A program made the position numbers and the translations under genes. From assembly GCA_009746045.1 (NCBI GenBank), contig RPFO01000106.1:2324211-2388210 (forward strand): a stretch of DNA of 64,000 nucleotides. Reading direction: 5' to 3'. The notes below the pieces were generated by a model. The model made no database searches. It had not been told where the DNA came from and saw only the letters and a program-made list of their open reading frames with translations. Source of the DNA: Mesostigma viride. Taxonomy: Eukaryota; Streptophyta; Mesostigmatophyceae; Mesostigmatales; Mesostigmataceae. This document shows positions 10,772-21,242 of this stretch, piece by piece (within the stretch, counting starts at the first letter, position 1; each line of letters starts with the position of its first letter).

Positions 10772-11181
10772 GAATGCTAGCATTTGTTGCCTACGTGGCA
10801 TGGCGTTTGGCCTTTCCTGCCCGCGCTCATGCGCGCCGTGTATCACCATGGGCCGGCATGGTTTGAAGTGTGTGTTATTGTTTCATGGACCCACCTGTGC
10901 ATGTGTTATTTGGTTTCATGTTGTTAGCCTGCATGGGTTATTGTTTCATGGTAATGTCTTATTAGCTTTCATGTTTATGCATAACTTGTGCAGTTTGAAA
11001 ATCTGCTCCGTGATGGTCACAGTGCCACCTATTTCTAGTTGGCAATTTTCAGTGTTACTGCATGCATGGTCCCTTGGTCACTAATTTATCTAGGAGTGCT
11101 GGGATGTTTTGACTTTGTGTGCAAGGTCCATCATGCATGTAAAAATAAGTACCACAGTATCAGCGGGTCTGCAAGCATTTA

Positions 11182-11722
11182 CGCTTATTGTGGCATATAT
11201 TTGTGCCACATAGGCTGGAATAAACATAATCATGCATGTTTCATGCTTACCTATCATTTCCATGTTCAAAACTGCACTAGGATGTTTATTCTAGCCCCCC
11301 CCAAACTGGTTACTCAAAATAGTCACCAGCTATTTTTAGCATTATCTTGTGGGTCCCTGGGTGAAACAAGACATGTAAGTGTTTGGATGTAGTGCTTGGG
11401 TACAGTTGCAGTCCCCCCTGAAATACTAGGGTGAAATCCAAGGTATACGTGCCCCATCATGCATGATAAGGTTGTGAACCCCGTACTCGCGGCCCGCGCG
11501 TAGTCGTCTCCAATCATATCCGGCAGGGACCTGTAGTGCTTATGGCAGGTATTGGTGGCACACAGGTTGGAATAAGTGTTAGCATGCATGTTTGCCCATA
11601 CTCCCTGCTTACCTATCGTTTCCATGTTCAAAACTGCACTAGGATGCCTATTTTTGCCCCCAAAAAACTCGCGACTCAAAATAGTCACCAGTTATTTTTA
11701 GCACCAGCTGATGGGTCCCTGG
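11182..11722. repeat. Two diverged about 180-bp direct repeats inside the piggyBac element
   Basis: 11182-11362 and 11536-11722 share TTCCATGTTCAAAACTGCAC, ACTCAAAATAGTCACCAG and a GGGTCCCTGGG end, with many substitutions. They lie in the non-coding 3' part of the element; no gene is supported between 10772 and 12056. Confidence 0.75.
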
Positions 11723-12027
11723 GGGAGTTACAATTTTTAGTGTTTGTATCCCATCCTAACTAAAAAATCTATCTACAAAACCAACCCCAGGGTCAACTCA
11801 TTGAGGAAAGGGGTCTATCATCCATTATAAGGGTGTCACCGCGCACACTCACCGTACCCCCCTGAGGGGGGGGCTATTTATAGAGCAGGGGGGGCTAGCA
11901 CTGGGACCACCCACTATACCCCCAGGTGGGCCCTAATATGGTTATGCTTGGTTCCTAGTATGGTCTAGAAAAAATAATTAGGCTGAATGGGGGCACGTGT
12001 GGCATACTGTGCAACTCGTGACTCATT

Positions 12028-15000
12028 TTAGTCACGAGTCAAAGACGGTTGAGGGGTTAAGCGATATGGGTTTGATATGTCGAGAATCGTTGGTGGGTTG
12101 TTATCAAATGTTAACCTGACAAGGATATTGGTCAACGCGGTCGGAAGAGTTAGTTCCGATTGTGTGGCCGGGTCGTGGAAAGACATCACGGCCACAGGGG
12201 CGCCGTGCCAAAATTGCGGAAGCGGGTAGTCGTATATGGGCTGCCTCAGACCGACCAAAGAATCTGCTTCCAATATCGTGTGCGATATACGCCTAGTTTC
12301 TCGGACATCTTCATACAGGGCCACGTCCATCCCGTGATTGCCGCCAATTGACGACAGGCTTGAACCATAATAGTAGCTTAGGCTAGAAGCAAATAAAAGC
12401 GGGGTCGGGCCAGATACTGTTGGATCTAATACCTGGAACGTCACGGTCGCCAAATGGATCATACCAGTAACTGGAGGATCAACCAGTGAAATATGATCAC
12501 AGGTTATGTCAACGTACGACGAGGATTTTGATATTGTCGTTGTAGAAAAACCGCCAGTCCACGCTTCTCCAACGACTACGCTGATAAGCAACGGATCATT
12601 GCTCAACTTGGTGTTTGAAAATCCAAGTCTTACATAAAACTTCCTTACCGACTGACGAGCTGGTAGAATCCCATATATTTTGGCAGTATATTGGTTCATT
12701 TGCACGCCGTATTGAACATCGGGACACTTAACAACCGTGCGGATGACACTCTCATTCGTGAGTGTTAGCTCCTTAAACCAAGTATCCGCCACACCCGGTA
12801 CGGGTTTTGTGACGCTATATTTGCCAAAAATGCTACAATTCCTCGACGAGGTGGACCTGTGACGCAGCTCCAACACGTCTCCGACGGCTGTGTACGATCC
12901 GGATGGGTTGTTGGTTTTTAGAGAGTCGAACTCTATGTCTTGTAGGTCATCTTTGATTGGCCAGACATACGCGCCGTGGTACTCTCCGCTCAAGTGGAAG
13001 ACTGGTCGGAGGGGCATCGGAATGTACGGGTCAAGAATGTCTGTAGGAGTGGTTGTAAATATACCGGACGAGTTTGAGATTTTAGTCATGTCACTAAGTT
13101 CTTGAGGAGTTGTTTTGGATATATAACGCTCCACCTTCCCATCCGATTTTCTTCGAAATGCCACCCAGTAGCTGTTTTGTTGTCTCCATGATGAGTTTAA
13201 CGTGTATCGAACCTTCGACTTCAGATTGTCAAACAGGTCGAGTGCATAGTCACTATGGTGCAGATTGATACCCAGCATACCCCAATGCGTCGTAGCCGCA
13301 TTTCTCCAATTCTGATGGGCATCTGTCGTGGCCGGGTGATATTTATTCGTCAAAGACATAGTATTTTCTGCAAACGAGACGAAAGCATCGTTGCTGCCCA
13401 AATATAGCCGAAAACACAATAGAAATGGGCCGTCTATGAGCTGCTCTGAAAAAACAACACATTTGCTTGGTGCCGGAGTGGCTGTTTTTACAAAAAAGAA
13501 TTTTTCGGGAGACCCTTCAAAGTAGTATTTCGAAGCTTCTGCTTGCAGCGTGGTCACGGAGTGGCGCGAGAATGATTCTAGAGAATGGAGCGTCGTAGCG
13601 GGGCCGTCTATCTCCACGGTCTCTCCTGACAGGTTTGGCGAGTCCTTTACGGTTACGATCCTGTATCTGAGTTCTACATCATCGCCTTCGGATGGATTTT
13701 GAAACGTCGTTGTCTTCAACGTCCCATCCAAGGCCCCTTGAGATACTCCGTTCGCCAACAGATGAAAACCGGTGAGAGGAGGCAACGACTTTCCCCACCC
13801 CACATCATGGTCTGCGTAGACGCCGTTGATCGCGATTTTTACAGGATTTAGATATGAAATATAGGAACTTGGTGTCCGGATGCCGGAGTGCAGTTGGCTC
13901 ATTTTTGAAACGCATACCATCACCCCTCCTTTGTGGGTGGTGTAGGAGGTGAGGGTCGAGTCGTTGTAGACGTCTATCTCGTAGTTCATATACTTGTTAC
14001 TATCTGCCGCGACTGGCGCGGTGATTACGGCGTCTTCCCCGCGCAGTCCCCCGTTTTGCGAGAGGGAGACTCCGCCGATGGTCGGAGTGGTCGGCGTGAG
14101 CTGGGTGGAATTCATGTACCACCTGATGGGGAGTTTGCGTTGGTATGCGAAGGGGGTCGTCATCTTTATGCCCTGTTTGAGGGTCGTTCCCTCTACGACC
14201 TCCCAATTAGCGGTGGTTGGATTGGTGCTCCAGTAGAGTGCGTTCACAGGGTCAATCGGACCCATTCGCCAGTCCGTCAGTGGCGAGTATGTACGCGTGA
14301 TGGTGAAGGATCTCCCAGTTAGTGGAAGGCGTCGGTTGTCGTCGCGAATCGTGGCGAAAGACAACAACTCCACGCGGAGAGGGAGGCCGTTAAATCGAGA
14401 TCCGCCGAGACCATAGAAAGAGTCGGAAAAGTATGGATATCCTACCTCTCCGTCCACAACGCTCTCCCCCGTGCGCGCCTGGGTCGTGTGGTAGTCGCGA
14501 TAGGTAAACTTACAGATTCCACTCGCGTCGCCATTCGTAACGTTGTAGGGCAGCTGGACTCGCACATCCTGGTCATTGATGACGTTGAACGCGTTTTGGT
14601 GCGACACGGTCGTCCCGTCTTCGAGATGGAGGACGAAATCCCCGTTCAAGTTAGCTATCGACGTTTTGCCTACCCCGTGTTGGTCAAAAAGGTAGTCCAA
14701 TTGCGCGCGGGTCAGGACTCTGCCACCAGGGTCTAGCAACGTATCAGGGCTAAAGTCGAAGACGTGGTACTGGGTTGCTCCCACTTTCGCCGTAAGGTAA
14801 GGTTCATTTAGAGTGAGATCGTCGACTAAAGTAGTCCCTGATTTAAAATAGGAATACCCATTCACGACGAGACTGTAAGCAAGTTCCGATGGGTCGCTTG
14901 CGGTCTCGTCGTCGTAATTGTCTCCGAGTCGCACATTTGTCGGCTGGCTCGGGTAGAAAATTTTGAATCCGTCGACAACGAGTGACTCATCGAATGGATG

Positions 15001-15144
15001 TGAAGTGCCAAGAAGTAACGTAACGCTAGCTTGAAGCCCATCTATGTCTGTTTCGATGTTAGAAACACGCTCCTCCATTTCAGGGTCGAGCGTTAACCCG
15101 GTGGCGAGATTGGTCGGTCTGCTCAATGTTGTTAGAACGACCAT
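12028..15144 (-). pseudogene. Large spike/fibre-like structural protein, 3' end cut by piggyBac
   Basis: 1038 codons from ATG 15144. The last ten (LTPQPSLTRD) are read from the transposon end, so 1028 are native. A short coiled-coil heptad region at residues about 20-45 (PEMEERVSNIETDIDGLQASVTLLL) precedes a very long, beta-rich body full of Thr, Ser, Tyr and Asn with no enzyme motif. That architecture (N-terminal trimerisation segment, long beta body) is what one expects of a trimeric viral spike or fibre; no specific family is recognised. The displaced C-terminus is at 8969-9196. It diverges from the plus-strand coiled-coil gene across only 24 bp. Confidence 0.65.
12057..12060. repeat. TTAA target duplication, right
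   Basis: Partner of the TTAA at 9193-9196. The codon phase of the spike gene (CGC TTA A..) is identical on both sides. Confidence 0.9.
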
Positions 15145-15168
15145 TTATTATCTACCTAGAATATAAAC
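15145..15168. promoter_or_regulatory. 24-bp divergent intergenic promoter
   Basis: Only 24 bp separate the ATG of the minus-strand spike gene from the ATG of the plus-strand coiled-coil gene. The gap is AT-rich, with ATATAAAC reading right and TATTCTAGGTAGATAATAA reading left. Transcription of both genes must start here or inside the opposite gene. Confidence 0.6.
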
Positions 15169-15696
15169 ATGGCCTCTGAGGCTTCAGAGACCCCAACGAG
15201 CTACCAAGACGAAACCTTCGCCGAGACGCGGGAAGAGCAGGTTGACCTGGTCAAGACAATTCGAAAGGGACAACCGCTGAATGATGAACAGAAAAAAGCC
15301 CTTCGCGACAAAATGAGGGTTTACCAGCAACGCGCAAAAGCCGAGAGGGAGAAGAGACGAAACGAGGAAAAGGAGGCAGAGATAACGAAACGAAAGGTCC
15401 TTGCAAAGGAATTGGAGATTCAGCGGCAAAGGCTAGTCGAACTCGAGCTGCAAGAAGCCCGCAACAAATCGCGGATTGAACGCCTTCTCGCTGAAGATTC
15501 AGTCGCCTCAACCCCCGCCGACACGCCAAAACCAAGACGGGGTCGAAAGCCCAAGGAGACAGAGCCGGACTCTCCGCCACCCCCGATCAAGACCCGACAG
15601 CTCCCACCTCCACCACCGCCACCTGTCGCGATGACGCCATACGAGATGCGCATGGCCGCCATCCGCGCGTCTCTCCTTGCTAGTCTGGACGATTAA
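15169..15696 (+). CDS. Coiled-coil protein with AT-hook-like motif
   Basis: 175 residues. Residues about 40-110 are a highly charged helix (Glu/Lys/Arg, VYQQRAKAEREKRRNEEKEAEITKRK) expected to form a coiled coil. Then come PKPRRGRKPKE, which resembles an AT-hook, and a polyproline stretch. It ends 12 bp before the packaging ATPase, so the two are probably co-transcribed. No family recognised; a scaffolding or packaging accessory role is inference from position only. Confidence 0.6.
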   Translation: MASEASETPTSYQDETFAETREEQVDLVKTIRKGQPLNDEQKKALRDKMRVYQQRAKAEREKRRNEEKEAEITKRKVLAKELEIQRQRLVELELQEARNKSRIERLLAEDSVASTPADTPKPRRGRKPKETEPDSPPPPIKTRQLPPPPPPPVAMTPYEMRMAAIRASLLASLDD

Positions 15697-15708
15697 AATG
15701 TCTTCAGA

Positions 15709-16593
15709 ATGATAATGGCTATCATCGAAGAGCGACGAATTCATTCACTTGAGAACAAAGACATCAAGCAACGATACGCCCCACAGCGTCCTGCTCCACC
15801 GAATATGCCGAGTCTTCATTTCATCGCAAACTTCTGCGGAGCTCGACGGTCTGGGAAAACTACATCGGCAGTCAACATGGCGAAGGCTTACTTTGCTAAA
15901 AACTCATTCGACAAGCTGTACCTCATTTCAGGGAGTGCCCACACGGAGCCAAAATACAAGGAGCTCCCGGAACCAGCTATGACGATGGAAGTCTACTCTA
16001 ACCTGGCATTCGATGGGATGATAGATCATATAAAGTCTGACCTCCACGAGTACGAGAGGTACAAAGACGATCTCAAGGTGTGGGAAACGTTTAAACGCGA
16101 ATACGTGGACGGGAATAAAAACGCAGAACTCATGGACCTCTCCATGTACCTACGCCTTGATGCAATGAACTGGGATAAACCTGCGACAAGGTTCGAGCAC
16201 GGTCCTCCTTCGTCGCTCATTCTGATAGACGACATGCAAGGCAGTGCCCTCTATCAGAGCTCTAGCAAAAACGCTGTTGCGGCTTTCGCGTTCAAACACA
16301 GACACTTCCTCACGAGCATGATTTTCCTGACACAGGCGTACACAAGCGGTGGCGTACCACGAGCAGTGCGAGCGAATATATCGTTTCTTGCGCTGTTCAG
16401 AACGAAGGACCATCGAGCCGCGCGACAGATCGCGGAAGAGAGCGCGGGGGCTGTGGCGCCGGACGAGTTTCTCGCGCTATGGGACCACGCCGTCAAGGAC
16501 GATCCTCACGACTTCTTCGCTGTCGACTTCGACCAGCGCGACCCGAAAAAAATGTTTCGTCGAAACTTCAATACATTTCTCTCGATAAAATAA
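15709..16593 (+). CDS. FtsK/HerA-type genome-packaging ATPase
   Basis: 294 residues, intact. Walker A at about residues 44-52 (GARRSGKTTS), Walker B at about 167-173 (SLILIDDMQG), followed by a sensor-like stretch (SMIFLTQAYTSGG) and an arginine-containing segment (RTKDHRAARQIAEES). This is the A32-type packaging ATPase of Polinton-like viruses, virophages and large DNA viruses, which pumps the genome into the capsid. Start chosen at ATG 15709; a second in-frame ATG lies two codons later. The gene ends 19 bp before the copia-A insertion, which leaves it untouched. Confidence 0.88.
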   Translation: MIMAIIEERRIHSLENKDIKQRYAPQRPAPPNMPSLHFIANFCGARRSGKTTSAVNMAKAYFAKNSFDKLYLISGSAHTEPKYKELPEPAMTMEVYSNLAFDGMIDHIKSDLHEYERYKDDLKVWETFKREYVDGNKNAELMDLSMYLRLDAMNWDKPATRFEHGPPSSLILIDDMQGSALYQSSSKNAVAAFAFKHRHFLTSMIFLTQAYTSGGVPRAVRANISFLALFRTKDHRAARQIAEESAGAVAPDEFLALWDHAVKDDPHDFFAVDFDQRDPKKMFRRNFNTFLSIK

Positions 16594-16612
16594 TTTTCTC
16601 TGAACATGATAT
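16594..16612 (+). promoter_or_regulatory. Viral upstream motif TTTTCTCTGAACAT, cut by copia-A
   Basis: TTTTCTCTGAACATGATAT stands here; the remaining TACTATGG is at 34541 onwards, after copia-A. Restored, the motif precedes the AT-hook gene by a few bases and ends in ATATAC. The primase-helicase gene has the similar TTTTTTTCTGAACATACGGTATAC (36289-36314). Two occurrences at equivalent positions suggest a viral promoter element (inference). GATAT at 16608-16612 is also the left target duplication of copia-A. Confidence 0.5.
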
Positions 16613-17315
16613 AGTTAAACGTTCTTAGCACACGCAATGTGAAGGATATGGTTGCAATGCAGCAATGTGTGATATGGTTGGAAACGGAGCTTTGTTAAAA
16701 TCGGATAATGTTTACAGCGCTCACACACTTGAGGCTTGTACACGCGTTTGCCAAGTCAAGGCTGCCACAACACGTGAGGCGGGCTCGCAAGAGATGCCCA
16801 TTTGGCACTGGCCTATTGTTTATATACTTGTGCACTGTGCTTGCTAGTCCTGAGCAGCCTAGGAGGCCTGCTCAGTAATAACACCCCCGGTACAGTATTC
16901 ACTACCTGTACAGCGCCCAGTTCCTATACAGTAGGTCTGCCATACAGGCACAGTGACCACAGAGTACAGTCACCACAGTGATTATTGCATCTGCACCTAG
17001 AAGTCCAGGACTAAGCCTGCGGTACCAACAGACCACAGGTTAAGGTTCCTATTTCCTGCGTACGACGTATTAATCCAATACCGTCGTAGGTACAGCACCT
17101 AATTCCTGTCAGCCCAGGAATTACTGTCGACCCCATATGTCGTCGGCAAATATTCACGTCCGACTTAGAAGAACAGCCGGCTCGCGCTCGCGCGCGACCG
17201 GGAAGTCGGAACGCCATAACTTTCTTGATACTCGTCGGAATGAACTCGTTCCGGTGCCGCTGGAATCGCAGAGATATGCCGAATCAGGATCACGCCAATG
17301 CGCTTGGCGTTAACT
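16613..17315 (-). repeat. copia-A 3' LTR
   Basis: 703 bp, starting AGTTAAACG and ending CGTTAACT, an inverted AGTTAA/TTAACT pair instead of the usual TG...CA. Nearly identical to 33839-34536; it differs by single-base changes and a 4-bp indel (AAGGCTGCCACAACACG versus AAGGCACAACACG). Confidence 0.92.
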
Positions 17316-17333
17316 CCAATCCTTTCTTTTCTT
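17316..17333 (-). other. Polypurine tract of copia-A
   Basis: On the coding (minus) strand this reads AAGAAAAGAAAGGATTGG directly against the 3' LTR, where plus-strand DNA synthesis would be primed. Confidence 0.7.
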
Positions 17334-17960
17334 GAGCTGTAGCAGCTCACACAAGTCTACATACAAACACACACAATGGGTACTGGATATCCTCCCCAGA
17401 CTACAAGTCACAACCCGCTGGGCATGACAGTCAGCTTGGATTCCTGGACATCCTCCCCGACTACAAGTCACAACCCACTGGGCATGACAGTCAGCTTGGA
17501 TTCCTTATTATATGTACATAGCACCCATACTGGCTCAGGAGCACAAACAAATTACAATGAGTCCCTATCCCTTCACGGGAGGCTCGTTGTGTTACCCATG
17601 TACAAGAGGTTGGCCAACTGTGGCAGCCCATAGGTGTTCAGTTAAGAACTTGAGAAGTATGTACAACCTTCAGGACCTTAGGCGAAACCCCACAGATCAC
17701 CCACAACAGCTCATCAGAAAACATTGCTGACCCCCAGACGGGAGTCGGCGCCGGTCTGCTGCCCCTTATCGAACCAGACACAACATCTACGCGAAGCACA
17801 TGCAAAACACAAGCTCCTATACTCGTTCCAACCGTGGAAAATCAGGGGACCTGTCGCCACCTCACCAGCATGGTGGATGGGTCAGCCAGTCCGTGAAACT
17901 CCGCCTTAAGACGGCACCAGGGAATCGAACCCCGCCCACAAACCACAGATCTGGGGAAAC
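17334..17960 (-). other. copia-A 3' untranslated region with a 60-bp tandem repeat
   Basis: Non-coding. Two adjacent units (about 17389-17447 and 17449-17507) share CTACAAGTCACAACCC and GGGCATGACAGTCAGCTTGG. GAAAC at 17956-17960 is the left target duplication of copia-B; the same untranslated region resumes at 27781-27948. Confidence 0.7.
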
Positions 17961-18432
17961 AGTTAGTCTCCATGCTTTGCTGTAGACTAAGTCTCAAAGG
18001 CATTGTGAATACAACGTATGAATAAGCCTTGTAAACCCACGTTGGTATGTGAATATAAATACCACGTGGGCTATGCAGATAGGGATGCTAGTCGAGTCGC
18101 ATACGTTTCCCTAGATAGGTACTTTGGGTACTGAGGTACGTGACAGATGTCAGTACCCAGTATACGTAGTGTCCTGTCATTGGACGGTACTAGAGTATCC
18201 TAGATAGGGACCGTACTGCAGCGTGCATTGATTTGTGATCGCACGATGCAGTGACTAGGCAGCTACCTGTCATCGTGCGGCCTCGGGCCAACGGTCTGCA
18301 CCCAACGGTCACTGGCGGCGCAGCCGGTGAGAGGAACGTTGATAAAGGGTAAACCTATTTTCTAATGAACCAAGCAATTCATTGCTCACAGCTTCAGTGT
18401 TCTCAAGCAATATATCCCACCGCATTCTAACT
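17961..18432 (+). repeat. copia-B 5' LTR
   Basis: 472 bp, AGTTAG...CTAACT ends. The gag ATG follows after only 18 bp, leaving almost no leader. The first bases after the LTR (TGAATTTTATTTGCTACC) do not begin with TGG, so no ordinary tRNA primer site is visible. Confidence 0.92.
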
Positions 18433-18450
18433 TGAATTTTATTTGCTACC

Positions 18451-19610
18451 ATGGCTATCACGAACAAGAATGTCGCTAAGAAGCTTACCTACAACGAGGA
18501 TGATGATGGGCAGGATCGGCGGATGCCCAGAGACAACAACAAGAAGCCGGCTGGCGATGCGGCCATTTCCAAGAAAAAGAAAAAGAACAAAAAGACTCAC
18601 AATGGTTGCCAGGACGAGGGGACGGCGGCTGCAAAGCCGACCGACCTACCCCCCTCCCCTGCGAGGCCGGAGGCCGAGACGGCTCCCCCCGGGGAGACCG
18701 GCTTACCCTCGACTCCGGCGGCCGCCCCAGCCGCAACCACGGCTGGCGCGGCCATGGCTGCGGAGACCTCGGTGGTAAACCCCACTGAGGCTCCACAGTC
18801 CGGCCCCACGTTGCCATCTCTTCGGGAGCGTATGCCCCGTCAGACGGCCTCGGTGGCACCGGACGGGACGATTACCTTTCGTCCCGCCACATCAAACCTT
18901 AATGTCCCTTTCGCCCAGGGACATAACCACATTGAGCTAACGTTTGGGCGACCCTCTGCGTCCCTTCTTCGCAAGAAGAAGGACATGGAGAGTATTAAAC
19001 TCGCACGGGTGGTGCGAAAACCTGTGGAACCCATCGCCGGACAACCAATGTCCGACGATGAGGTATCCGACACTGCCAGTCTCCCCGATGGGGAGACTGA
19101 GATCAATCTTACCCCAGCGCTCCTGGCGGTCGAGCAGGCCGCGCTGGTGGCAAATGAAGAACGCCGAGCGCGGCAGCGGGACCGAGAGGTCCGCCGAGAG
19201 GCGGCTTTTCGGCTCGCCGCTAAGCGGCAAGAATATGAAGAGGAAGCCGCCCGTCGCCTGGCTACCCACCAGGCGATGGCGGACGCGTACCGCGAGGCCA
19301 CCCAGCGGTTACGTGACCTCTTAAAAAATGCTGACTATCCCATGGACTATGCGGACAGTCAAGACCTGGCCGAGCTTGCTCGGTCAGCACACTTTAAAAC
19401 CATGTCCTCCATCACCCAAGCCAGGGTCACGGAGGCCATCTTGGCCAAACATGGGGTGGTAGCTGAAGAAGCCCCCCCGCTGGAAACCACCAGCAAGAAA
19501 CCCTCTCCCCCCCAACCCCTGCAGTACAAGGAGGGACTGCTGGCCCTGGGTGCGAGGAAGGGCAAAGAGGCGGACTGTCCAGTCCGGCCTGCTATGATCA
19601 TGGGAGACCA
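18451..19610 (+). pseudogene. gag: copia-B gag, N-terminal part
   Basis: From ATG 18451 a Lys-rich start (KKKKKNKKTHNG), a Pro/Ala-rich region and then a long charged helical stretch at about residues 230-300 (EERRARQRDREVRREAAFRLAAKRQEYEEEAARR). Near 19560-19615 the reading passes to another frame: upstream of 19680 frame 3 reads PDIPEDEAAFQAALREHEVRKEMKRLM, which continues the charged helix. The formal stop at 19681 overlapping an ATG is therefore a one-base frameshift, not a gene boundary. Confidence 0.65.
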
Positions 19611-19613
19611 CTC

Positions 19614-20902
19614 CCTGACATACCCGAGGATGAGGCTGCCTTTCAGGCAGCCCTCCGGGAGCATGAGGTACGCAAGGAGATGAAGCGTCTCATGCGGGAG
19701 GAGGCCAGGAGGAGAGCAGAGGCAGACACCCCTGCCCGCCCCTCCACCGATGGGGCTGGACCCAGTGGGGTTACCCGGACACCCCCGGGCTCCCCCAGGG
19801 CCACCATGACCCCCCCTCCCCCTCCCCCACCACCCCAGGTTCGCCCTGTGGGTTGGGGCCCCCTCCCAAACCAGGGGGGGTGGCCAGGACCCCAGGAGGC
19901 CCTGGGGGGAGGTGCAGAGGTGCCACAGGCACCCAACAGGCCTGCTGAGGCCCCCCCAAGGAGCGGGGATGTCCTGGAACAGCTCGCCATTCTCCAGGCC
20001 CAGCTGGCCTCGTTGCAAGATCAGCAGTTAACAGCTAACCAGCTGCAAACTGTCGAGGGCCTGCGCGCCCTGATGTCGCGGTATGAGCGGGGGACCATCA
20101 ACCTGGACCCCACCCGCCTGCAACAAGCAACCGACAGCTTCTTGAGGGCCAACCCCCCTCTCACAGGTGTGTTTAACCCTCATAAAAAGGAATCCAAAAT
20201 CAATATTGCTGGCTTGCCTGAGGGTCACACTGTTGAACAAGCTAAGCAATTTGTTTTTGCTTTGGAGTATGGGATGGAAGGTCTTAACCTTAGACATCAG
20301 TTTAAGGCTCTCAGGGCCTCCTCCACATTCCATCAATCATCTCCTGCAATCAGAGCATTGATTCAAACCTATCAGGAACGTACCCTGACACCTGAAGCAG
20401 CCATTGAACAGTGGCCTACCTTTATCACTGATCTGAAACAGCTAGTGCTTACCAATAACCACATGGAAGCAGTAGAACGTTTCAACTGGCTTGCTGCATA
20501 TAAGGTGAACAAGAATAACCTCTCTGGGGATGCAAAAACATACAGGGTAATGATTGAGAAAGACCTTGAGCTTCTCAAGCTCCAACCAAGGTATCTCATC
20601 CACACCTGGCTAACAAAAGCTAATTTGCAACCTTCTGTCCTGGCTACCCTGCTTACAGGCCTCAAGTCCCTCTGGGACAACTTCAGAGCTGCCATGCTCT
20701 ATATCGAGGAGGCAGTGGACCCCCTGGGTACTGGCAACAACCAGGCCCAGGACCCCAAGGTCCAGGGTGTCCAAGGCCACAAACGCAAGGGGCAGGCCAG
20801 CCAGGGGGGGCACCCAAGACCCACAAGTCCTCCCACCAAGGGGGCAGTGGCTCTCAGGGGCGTGGCAACACGTGGCACCGTGTGCCCCTGCATGGCAACC
20901 CC

Positions 20903-20933
<31 letters not shown>

Positions 20934-21242
20934 GGTCCCAGCAGGGCAACAATAACAACAGGTCCCAACAGGGCCAAAACAACAACAACAACAGGTCCCA
21001 GCAGGGCCAGAACCGGTCCCAGCAGGGAAACAACAACAACAACAACAACAACAGCCTGGCAACCCTGGGGGGTCCATAAGGTGCCTGAGGTGCTTCCAAC
21101 GAGGGCACGCACGGCACAACTGCCCCAACAACGACTCCCTGGCCAACGGGGTGGATCTCTGCCCGGGCTGCTGGCACGCACGTCATCCCCTGGGGCCTCC
21201 AGGCAGCCGTTGCAACAGGCCTCGCTACCCAAATCAATGTGA
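19614..21242 (+). pseudogene. gag: copia-B gag, central part
   Basis: Continues the Gag protein in frame 3: a Pro-rich segment, then a helical capsid-like region (about 19960-20700, e.g. LEQLAILQAQLASLQDQQL and LTPEAAIEQWPTFITDLKQL). It ends in a run of AAC triplets (20900-21055) that reads as poly-Thr in this frame and poly-Asn in the next. The correct Gag frame evidently moves here, since the zinc knuckle follows in yet another frame (about 21075-21130). Confidence 0.65.
20899..21056. repeat. (AAC)n tracts inside copia-B gag
   Basis: Four AAC runs are separated by AGGTCCCAGCAGGG. Depending on frame they encode Asn, Thr or Gln. Slippage here would easily explain the frame changes between capsid and zinc-knuckle regions. 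Confidence 0.85.

Larger units (their letters stand above)
9197..12056 (+). mobile_element. piggyBac-type DNA transposon, internally deleted
   Basis: 2860 bp bounded by 13-bp imperfect terminal inverted repeats, CCCCTAAACCGTC at 9197 and GACGGTTGAGGGG ending at 12056, flanked by TTAA on both sides. It contains the remains of a piggyBac transposase on the plus strand (9508-10771) and about 1.2 kb of non-coding 3' sequence. The insertion is precise: removing the element plus one TTAA rejoins the spike gene in frame. The transposase lacks its catalytic core, so the element would need help from another copy. Confidence 0.9.

Noticed and set aside
19680-19683. ATGA stop-start overlap as a coupled gene boundary in copia-B
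   Set aside because: The frame upstream of this ATG already reads the continuing charged helix, so the overlap is a by-product of a frameshift.
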